Shown here: positions 1 to 4,604 of the stretch, piece by piece
Layout of the letters: each line of letters starts with the position of its first letter
Numbering within the stretch: position 1 is the first letter of the stretch
DNA from: Paludibacteraceae bacterium
Lineage (GTDB): Bacteria; Bacteroidota; Bacteroidia; Bacteroidales; Paludibacteraceae
Length of the DNA: 7,376 nucleotides
Direction: 5' to 3'
Assembly (NCBI GenBank): GCA_017550055.1
Contig: JAFYMM010000138.1
Coordinates: forward strand, 1 to 7,376
Position numbers and translations under genes: made by a program
Notes under the pieces: generated by a model
What the model was told of the DNA's origin: nothing
Database searches by the model: none
What the model saw: only the letters and a program-made list of their open reading frames with translations

Positions 1-14
1 ACTATAAAAATGCC

Positions 15-76
15 CAAAAGTAAAATCTAAAAAACAATTTTTTTCATTTTTTTCAATTTTACAATAGACCCTTTTG
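15..76 (-). terminator. Possible weak terminator after the GH16-like gene
   Basis: Just after the stop codon of the GH16-like gene, two short inverted repeats are nested. CAAAAG/CTTTTG lies at 15-20 and 71-76, and GTAAAAT/ATTTTAC at 20-26 and 56-62. The stem is AT-rich, has an unpaired segment at 63-70, and has a long loop. In the direction of transcription it is followed by a short T-run (ATTTTTAT, about positions 4-11). Position after the last visible minus-strand gene fits a terminator. The weak pairing and long loop make the call tentative. Confidence 0.25.
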
Positions 77-77
77 A

Positions 78-1415
78 TTATTTTCTTTTATAAACTCTGA
101 TATAATCAATTTCAAAGTCTGCTTCTCCGCCTTTTTGACCTTCAGCGATGAAAGAGTTAATCATTGGATACATAGCATCTTGTGGCATGAAATTAGATGT
201 GCGGAACACTTCCAAATCATTAATATACCATATCAACTCTTTCTCATTCCATTCAAATGAATAAATAAAGAAGTTAGAATATTTTACACCTTTAATGCGA
301 GTTGAAGAATATTTTGTTTCAAATTTAGAGCTCCAAACTATACCTACTTCAATTTCGCCATTATCTACTTTACAAATATTGATATGTGGAGTTTTTTCAT
401 CGCCTCTCAACCACAAAGCATGAGTAACACCTTTTGCTCCGTCAAAACGCATTTTAGCACGATAAAGTCCACCTTTTTGACATACAGCATTGCAACCATG
501 GATTACATCAGATGTATAATCAAATTCTTTTTGAACGAAACCTTTTTCTGGATGCCAAGCTAAAGCTTCATTTTTCTTCTCTTTTGTTACAATATGAAGA
601 TTACCAGCGATAACTCTAACATTTTCACCATTATTATTAGATTGTTGTTCGTTCACGAAAGAGTGTTTTCCAACAAAAGCAGGGCTTTTATAATGGAAAC
701 CAACTTCCCATTTTGAAGAATCAAGCGAATTCCAACTAAAATCATCTTCGAAAGTTAGCTCATAGCCAGAAACTGTTTTGAAATCCTCCAATTTATGTTT
801 CAAATAGAAACGGATATCGTCATTATCAGCTAATTGATGAAAACGTTGTTCTTCTTGATACTCTTTTGTTGTTTCCCAGCGTTTAGGATTTGACCAAAAG
901 TCATTATTTTTTTGGAAATCAGGATGAGAAACTTTCTCTTTTAATTCCAAATATTCTTTTACGACATAAGAATTGTGGAAACGAGTGTAGATTTTATATT
1001 CTTTTGATTTCTCAAATTTCTTCAACTGAGTGAGTTCTGGCGATTTTTTCACCAACTCATGATTTGCCAATGAAACAAACTCTGGAGTTTCTTTGAACGC
1101 TAAATAATCAGCCAAATCTTTAGAATTTAACACCTCAAAATATACCTTCAATTCAGATTTTTTTTCCAATTTTCTAAATTTAGACATATCTCTATACTCT
1201 TGTGTGTCTTTATATTTACGACTAACAAGCGTACGTTTTAATTCCTTGAAACTTGATGATTTAACTTGTTGATAAAGTTCATTATATTCTTCCAACTCTT
1301 TTGATTCTTTAATCAAAAGATAACGTTTATAGTCCACCGCTTCTTTCTGAAGTTTAGCTTCATACTTAGCAGTTGACATCAAACCACCAAAAAGACTTTT
1401 CCAATAAAGATTCAT
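78..1415 (-). CDS. GH16-like (laminarinase-fold) protein with N-terminal helical repeats, probably non-catalytic
   Basis: This 445-residue protein has two parts. Residues about 15-215 are charged and predicted helical, with three degenerate units of about 55 residues (roughly 38-97, 98-148, 149-208), each with patterns like EYxEL, S-x-x-F and K-x-T-x-EY. Residues about 218-445 resemble a glycoside hydrolase family 16 jelly roll: FEDDFSWNSLDSSKW (222-236) near its start, GGLYRAKMRF (315-324), ALWLRG (333-338), an SFEWNEKELIWYIND segment (386-400) and the closing DYIRVY. The GH16 catalytic motif ExDxxE aligns with H344-I-N346-I-C-K349, so the nucleophile, the assisting Asp and the acid/base Glu all appear to be missing. 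Enzyme activity is therefore doubtful; carbohydrate binding or a structural role is an inference. There is no signal peptide or lipobox, unlike most secreted GH16 enzymes, so the protein is probably cytoplasmic. The start is the ATG at 1415, 21 bases after the upstream gene's stop; an in-frame ATG at 1379 (residue 13) is the alternative. It may be cotranscribed with the LOG-family gene. Confidence 0.75.
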   Translation of the reverse strand: MNLYWKSLFGGLMSTAKYEAKLQKEAVDYKRYLLIKESKELEEYNELYQQVKSSSFKELKRTLVSRKYKDTQEYRDMSKFRKLEKKSELKVYFEVLNSKDLADYLAFKETPEFVSLANHELVKKSPELTQLKKFEKSKEYKIYTRFHNSYVVKEYLELKEKVSHPDFQKNNDFWSNPKRWETTKEYQEEQRFHQLADNDDIRFYLKHKLEDFKTVSGYELTFEDDFSWNSLDSSKWEVGFHYKSPAFVGKHSFVNEQQSNNNGENVRVIAGNLHIVTKEKKNEALAWHPEKGFVQKEFDYTSDVIHGCNAVCQKGGLYRAKMRFDGAKGVTHALWLRGDEKTPHINICKVDNGEIEVGIVWSSKFETKYSSTRIKGVKYSNFFIYSFEWNEKELIWYINDLEVFRTSNFMPQDAMYPMINSFIAEGQKGGEADFEIDYIRVYKRK

Positions 1416-1436
1416 AATATTAGACTATTAGATTAT

Positions 1437-1988
1437 TTAGATTAATTCTTCATTCATCATTATCGCCTCTTTCAACTCCTCCAAAGTATCAACTACCTTA
1501 AGATTACCATTTCTAGTAAATTTATAACCCAATCCCTCTTTCAATATTTTGTCGAGTTGCAACAACAACCCCATCCAAAAATTATCAGGATTGAACAAGA
1601 TAGTTTGTTTATCATGCTCGCCGACCATACACGACGATATTGTATCAAACATCTCATCAAGCGTACCGAAACCGCCAGGAAATACCACAAAAACATCAGC
1701 ATACTCCTTCATCATTGTTTTACGTTCAGCCATATCACCCACCACAAACAATTCAGTAGGCAAATCGCTCTTACGACCTTTTTCTACAATACATTCAGGT
1801 ATTATACCAACAATATCTCCTTCAGCGTCAGCTGCAGCTTCCGCCACAGCTCCCATCAAACCACCAGTAGCACCACCATAAACAAGCGTATGACCACTCT
1901 TAGCCATCCACTTACCAAATTCGGTTGCCAATTGTTTGAATTCGTCACACACTAAATCAGATGACGAACAATATACACAAATATTCAT
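1437..1988 (-). CDS. LOG-family protein (TIGR00730), putative nucleoside 5'-monophosphate phosphoribohydrolase
   Basis: This 183-residue protein has the usual length and all signature motifs of the LOG (Lonely Guy) / TIGR00730 Rossmann-fold family. It starts with a short beta strand (ICVYCSSS, 3-10), then has the nucleotide-binding YGGATGGLMG (37-46), the MAERKTMM segment with the conserved Arg88-Lys89 (86-93), and PGGFGTLDE (104-112), whose final Glu112 is the expected catalytic residue. Characterised members cleave the N-glycosidic bond of cytokinin nucleotides or AMP, releasing the base and ribose 5-phosphate. Older annotations call them lysine decarboxylase-like, which is incorrect for characterised members. 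The natural substrate in Bacteroidales is not evident from sequence. No signal peptide is present, so it is cytoplasmic. The ATG at 1988 follows an A-rich stretch without Shine-Dalgarno, normal for this phylum. The gap to nfnB is 91 bases and holds an inverted repeat and a possible promoter; the GH16-like gene follows after 21 bases. Confidence 0.9.
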   Translation of the reverse strand: MNICVYCSSSDLVCDEFKQLATEFGKWMAKSGHTLVYGGATGGLMGAVAEAAADAEGDIVGIIPECIVEKGRKSDLPTELFVVGDMAERKTMMKEYADVFVVFPGGFGTLDEMFDTISSCMVGEHDKQTILFNPDNFWMGLLLQLDKILKEGLGYKFTRNGNLKVVDTLEELKEAIMMNEELI

Positions 1989-2003
1989 TTTTTATCAATT
2001 TAC

Positions 2004-2062
2004 AATTCATAATGCATAATTAAATTTTCGCTAAAACCAAAACTAATTGTGCATTATGAATT
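2004..2062. repeat. Near-perfect 19-bp inverted repeat between nfnB and the LOG-family gene
   Basis: The arms AATTCATAATGCATAATTA (2004-2022) and TAATTGTGCATTATGAATT (2044-2062) pair at 18 of 19 positions; the single mismatch (T2017 against G2049) would be a wobble pair in one orientation. The loop is 21 bases. A further partial copy, GTGCATTAT, lies at 2070-2078 and repeats 2049-2057 directly. There is no T-run downstream on the minus strand, so a standard intrinsic terminator is not supported. It could be a short intergenic repeat family, an RNA-stabilising hairpin at the 3' end of the nfn transcript, or a protein-binding dyad. Confidence 0.8.
2038..2045 (-). promoter_or_regulatory. Possible -7 box (TAGTTTTG) for the LOG-family gene
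   Basis: Read on the minus strand, this matches the Bacteroides -7 consensus TAnnTTTG exactly. It would start transcription near 2031, about 40 bases before the LOG-family ATG. No TTTG or TTG is found at the expected -33 distance, where the inverted-repeat arm lies instead. It could be a weak or regulated internal promoter, or a chance match in AT-rich DNA. Confidence 0.3.
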
Positions 2063-2079
2063 TTGCATTGTGCATTATT

Positions 2080-3534
2080 TTAGATTTCTCCAGCTTGAAT
2101 TTTAGCATGCATGCTTGCAGCAGCACGACGACCATCGCCCATTGCCAAAATCACAGTAGCACCACCGCGCACGATATCGCCACCAGCAAAGATAGTAGGG
2201 ATTGACGATTGCAAAGTATCGTCACCCACTTCGATAGTACCTTTACGAGTAACAGCCAAACCTTCAATAGCACTTGGAATCAATGGATTTGGAGACACAC
2301 CCACACTAACGATTACTTCGTCAACATCGATTGTTTCAATTGCGCCCGGAATAACCTCTGGTTTACGACGACCTGAAGCATCTGGTTCGCCCAAAGCCAT
2401 TTTTTGAAGCAACATTTGAGCTACACGACCTCTCTCGTCACCTTTATATTCAATTGGGTTGTGCAAAGTCAAGAATTCAACACCCTCTTCTTTAGCATGT
2501 TTCACCTCTTCAAGACGAGCAGGCATCTCTTCTTCAGAACGACGATAAACAATCATAGCACGCTCAGCACCAAGACGTTTAGCCGTACGAACAGAGTCCA
2601 TAGCTGTGTTACCACCACCGATAACCGCCACATTTTTGCCTTTCAACACTGGTGTATCTTTCTCAGCCTTAGCCGCACCCATAAGGTTCACGCGAGTGAG
2701 ATACTCGTTAGACGACATAATACCAATCAAGTTTTCACCAGGGATATTCATAAAGTTAGGAAGACCAGCACCCGAAGCCACAAACATAGCACGGAAGCCC
2801 TCTTCTTTCAATTGGTCATAAGAAATTGTTTTACCAACAATACAGTTTTTAATGAATTTCACACCCATTTTTTCAAGGTTGCAAATTTCAACATCAACAA
2901 TATTATTAGGCAAACGGAATTCAGGAATACCATATTTCAACACACCACCAATTTCGTGGAGAGCTTCAAACACAGTAACATCATAGCCCAATTTAGCCAT
3001 ATCGCCAGCGAAAGAGAGCCCACAAGGACCCGAACCTACAACCGCGATTTTGATGCCATTAGAAGCCGCAACTTCAGGCACTGCCATTTGACCGCTATTA
3101 CGTTCATAGTCTGCCGCAAAACGTTCGAGATAACCGATAGCCACAGCTGGTTTACCAGTTTTAGTGTGGATACATTTGCTTTCGCATTGACGCTCTTGAG
3201 GGCACACACGACCACAAACAGCAGGCAAAGCCGATGTTTGTTTCAACACTTTAGCAGCCTCAAGAATTTCGCCACGTTCGATATTTTTAATAAATGTAGG
3301 GATATTGATGCTAACAGGGCAACCTTGCATACAAGATGGGTTAGGACAGTCAAGACAGCGTTTAGCCTCCAACAAAGCCTGCTCCATAGTAAGACCTTGG
3401 TTTACCTCTTCCGAATTTTTACTACGATATTCACCATCCAACTCATTCATCTTCACGCGCTCGATAGCCATACGCTCTTTTGGTTTCATTGCTGTGCGCA
3501 ATTCTTCGCGCCATGCCTCATTTCTTCTTTCCAT
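2080..3534 (-). CDS. nfnB: NfnB-type large subunit of NADH-dependent ferredoxin:NADP+ oxidoreductase (GltD-like)
   Basis: The 484-residue protein is a GltD-like flavoprotein. Residues 60-121 carry two cysteine groups for [4Fe-4S] clusters: C60, C63, C68, C72 (CLDCPNPSCMQGC) and C107, C111, C117, C121. An FAD-binding GSGPCG (167-172) begins the first Rossmann domain, and GGGNTAMD (306-313) the NAD(P)H domain, with R331-R332 likely contacting the NADP 2'-phosphate. The C-terminal FAGGDIVRGGATVILAMGDGR (449-469) completes the FAD site. Such proteins are often labelled glutamate synthase small subunit, but no large glutamate synthase subunit is visible and the immediate partner is an NfnA/PyrK-like protein. 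That pairing is typical of NfnAB, which couples reduced ferredoxin plus NADH oxidation to reduction of two NADP+ by flavin-based electron bifurcation. The start is the ATG at 3534, one base after the nfnA stop (TAATATG), which suggests translational coupling. A TTG seven codons upstream would overlap nfnA and is less likely. Confidence 0.87.
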   Translation of the reverse strand: MERRNEAWREELRTAMKPKERMAIERVKMNELDGEYRSKNSEEVNQGLTMEQALLEAKRCLDCPNPSCMQGCPVSINIPTFIKNIERGEILEAAKVLKQTSALPAVCGRVCPQERQCESKCIHTKTGKPAVAIGYLERFAADYERNSGQMAVPEVAASNGIKIAVVGSGPCGLSFAGDMAKLGYDVTVFEALHEIGGVLKYGIPEFRLPNNIVDVEICNLEKMGVKFIKNCIVGKTISYDQLKEEGFRAMFVASGAGLPNFMNIPGENLIGIMSSNEYLTRVNLMGAAKAEKDTPVLKGKNVAVIGGGNTAMDSVRTAKRLGAERAMIVYRRSEEEMPARLEEVKHAKEEGVEFLTLHNPIEYKGDERGRVAQMLLQKMALGEPDASGRRKPEVIPGAIETIDVDEVIVSVGVSPNPLIPSAIEGLAVTRKGTIEVGDDTLQSSIPTIFAGGDIVRGGATVILAMGDGRRAAASMHAKIQAGEI

Positions 3535-3535
3535 A

Positions 3536-4354
3536 TTATTTTTTGAAATTTTCAAACGATTCTACTTCTGCATCTTTATAAGCCGAAAGACGCATCATCA
3601 TTTCATCAAAATCTACTTGATGCGCATCGAATTCAGGACCATCAACGCAAACAAACTTAGTTTGTCCACCAACAGTCACACGGCAAGCACCACACATACC
3701 AGTGCCATCCACCATGATAGTATTCAACGAAGCAACAGTAGGGATTTCATATTTTTTAGTCAAAAGAGTAACGAATTTCATCATCACAGCAGGACCAATA
3801 GTCACACACAAGTCCACTTTTTCGCGATTGATAACCTCTTCAACACCTTGAGTGATAAGACCCTTATTGCCATACGAGCCATCATCTGTCATAATTACCA
3901 CCTCATCGCTATACTCGCGCACTTGCTCTTCAAGAATAATAAGGTCTTTAGTACGACCAGCAAGAATAGAAACAACGCGGTTACCAGCCTCTTTCATCGC
4001 TTTGATAATAGGCAACATAGGCGCAACACCTACACCACCACCAGCACATACTACTGTACCAAATTTTTCGATATGTGTAGCCTTACCAAGAGGGCCAACA
4101 AGGTCGAGCACTTCATCGCCCACATTCAAGTTACACAACTTAGTTGACGACACACCCATTTTTTGCACAACAAGAGTAATTGTACCACGAGCAACGTCCG
4201 AATCTGCAATAGTCAAAGGCATACGTTCGCCATCTTCATCAACGCGAACAATCACAAAGTGACCCGCTTTACGCGATTTTGCAATAAGTGGAGCTTCAAT
4301 CTCCAACATCACAACATTTGCAGAGAAATGTTCTTTTCTTACAATTTTATTCAT
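3536..4354 (-). CDS. nfnA: NfnA-type small subunit of NADH-dependent ferredoxin:NADP+ oxidoreductase (PyrK-like)
   Basis: The 272-residue protein belongs to the ferredoxin-NADP reductase superfamily, in the PyrK / sulfide dehydrogenase SudB / NfnA group. The N-terminal FAD barrel includes GHFVIVRV (31-38) and R44-M-P-L-T (flavin contact). The NAD-binding domain opens with CAGGGVGVAP (103-112). Near the C-terminus, VDGTGMCGAC (215-224) and C236 give a [2Fe-2S] site with ligands likely D216, C221, C224 and C236; one Asp and three Cys is the arrangement known in NfnA. In the complex this subunit binds NADH and passes electrons to the bifurcating FAD of NfnB. It is the first gene of the nfn unit, served by a promoter at 4485-4515. 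I chose the ATG at 4354 because MNKIV is the usual start of this family; a TTG at 4375 would add seven residues. PyrK for dihydroorotate dehydrogenase is the alternative, but no pyrD is adjacent. Confidence 0.87.
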   Translation of the reverse strand: MNKIVRKEHFSANVVMLEIEAPLIAKSRKAGHFVIVRVDEDGERMPLTIADSDVARGTITLVVQKMGVSSTKLCNLNVGDEVLDLVGPLGKATHIEKFGTVVCAGGGVGVAPMLPIIKAMKEAGNRVVSILAGRTKDLIILEEQVREYSDEVVIMTDDGSYGNKGLITQGVEEVINREKVDLCVTIGPAVMMKFVTLLTKKYEIPTVASLNTIMVDGTGMCGACRVTVGGQTKFVCVDGPEFDAHQVDFDEMMMRLSAYKDAEVESFENFKK

Positions 4355-4375
4355 TTCTATATCTTTATTATTCAA

Positions 4376-4470
4376 ATTGACACATTAACACATAAATTAC
4401 ATCCTATCTATCACATCACTCAACCACTACCACACAACGCACACCTCTCCCACCCCAACTATATATATGC
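4376..4470 (-). other. C-depleted, GT-rich 5' leader of the nfn operon
   Basis: Between the promoter and nfnA, the transcribed strand is rich in G and T and contains only about three C in 95 bases. It includes a G-cluster GGGGTGGGAGAGG near 4446-4458. No open reading frame, convincing hairpin or known riboswitch is recognised. An RNA with so few C can form little GC pairing, so the leader is probably unstructured unless the G-cluster forms a quadruplex-like fold or binds a protein. Confidence 0.5.
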
Positions 4471-4484
4471 AATCTTTCAATTTG

Positions 4485-4515
4485 CAAAGGTAATAAAATT
4501 TCCGATTATAACCAA
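4485..4515 (-). promoter_or_regulatory. Bacteroides-type promoter for nfnAB
   Basis: On the minus strand the -7 box TACCTTTG (4492 down to 4485) matches TAnnTTTG exactly. A TTGG (4515-4512) lies exactly 19 bases upstream and fits the -33 TTTG element in three of four positions. Transcription would start near 4478, leaving a leader of about 125 bases before the nfnA ATG. This is the primary sigma-factor promoter type of Bacteroidota. The first CGATTATAA box (4503-4514) touches the -33 element, so a bound protein there could block polymerase. Confidence 0.65.
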
Positions 4516-4597
4516 GAAAACAAGTAATTTTTACTTATTTTTTCGATTATAATCGGAATTTCTGTTATTTTTGATAGATTTTTCGGGGTGTAATCGA
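4503..4597. promoter_or_regulatory. Three CGATTATAATCG-like boxes spaced about 40 bp, candidate operators
   Basis: The middle box is a perfect 12-base palindrome, CGATTATAATCG, at 4544-4555, followed by GGAA. The first is CGATTATAACCA at 4503-4514, matching in the left half. The third is CGGGGTGTAATCGA at 4584-4597, matching in the right half. Start-to-start distances are 41 and 40 bases, close to four helical turns. Parts of the spacers also align (GTAATTTTT at 4524 and GTTATTTTT at 4564), so the region could be a decayed tandem repeat of about 40 bases. The boxes lie between the ISP stop and the nfn promoter, with the first touching the -33 element. Confidence 0.5.
4522..4536. terminator. 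Short AT-rich hairpin, possible weak terminator of the ISP gene
   Basis: AAGTAA and TTACTT pair around a three-base loop. On the minus strand the hairpin is followed by GTTTTCTT, and on the plus strand by ATTTTTT. The stem has only one GC pair on each arm and lies about 70 bases past the ISP stop, so termination would be inefficient at best. It sits between the first and second dyad boxes and may instead be part of that array. Confidence 0.25.
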
Positions 4598-4604
4598 GAA
4601 AAAA

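Noticed and set aside
1377..1415. Signal peptide or membrane anchor at the start of the GH16-like protein
   Set aside because: The first residues (MNLYWKSLFGGLMSTAKYEA) are too short in hydrophobic run, have no cleavage site or lipobox cysteine, and lead straight into charged helices.
2404..3546. Long plus-strand open frame opposite nfnB (380 codons), and similar ones opposite nfnA and the LOG-family gene
   Set aside because: Their translations are rich in His, Thr, Ser and Phe with no recognisable domain, and they lie entirely opposite well-supported genes with conserved motifs. They are antisense shadows.
4544..4556. Palindrome CGATTATAATCG as an intrinsic terminator of the ISP gene
   Set aside because: The palindrome has no loop to form a stable RNA hairpin, and on the minus strand it is followed by A residues, not a T-run.
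4503..4597. CRISPR array from repeated CGATTATAATCG boxes
   Set aside because: Only three imperfect short boxes with related AT-rich spacers are present and there are no cas genes. A regulatory dyad array or decayed tandem repeat fits better.
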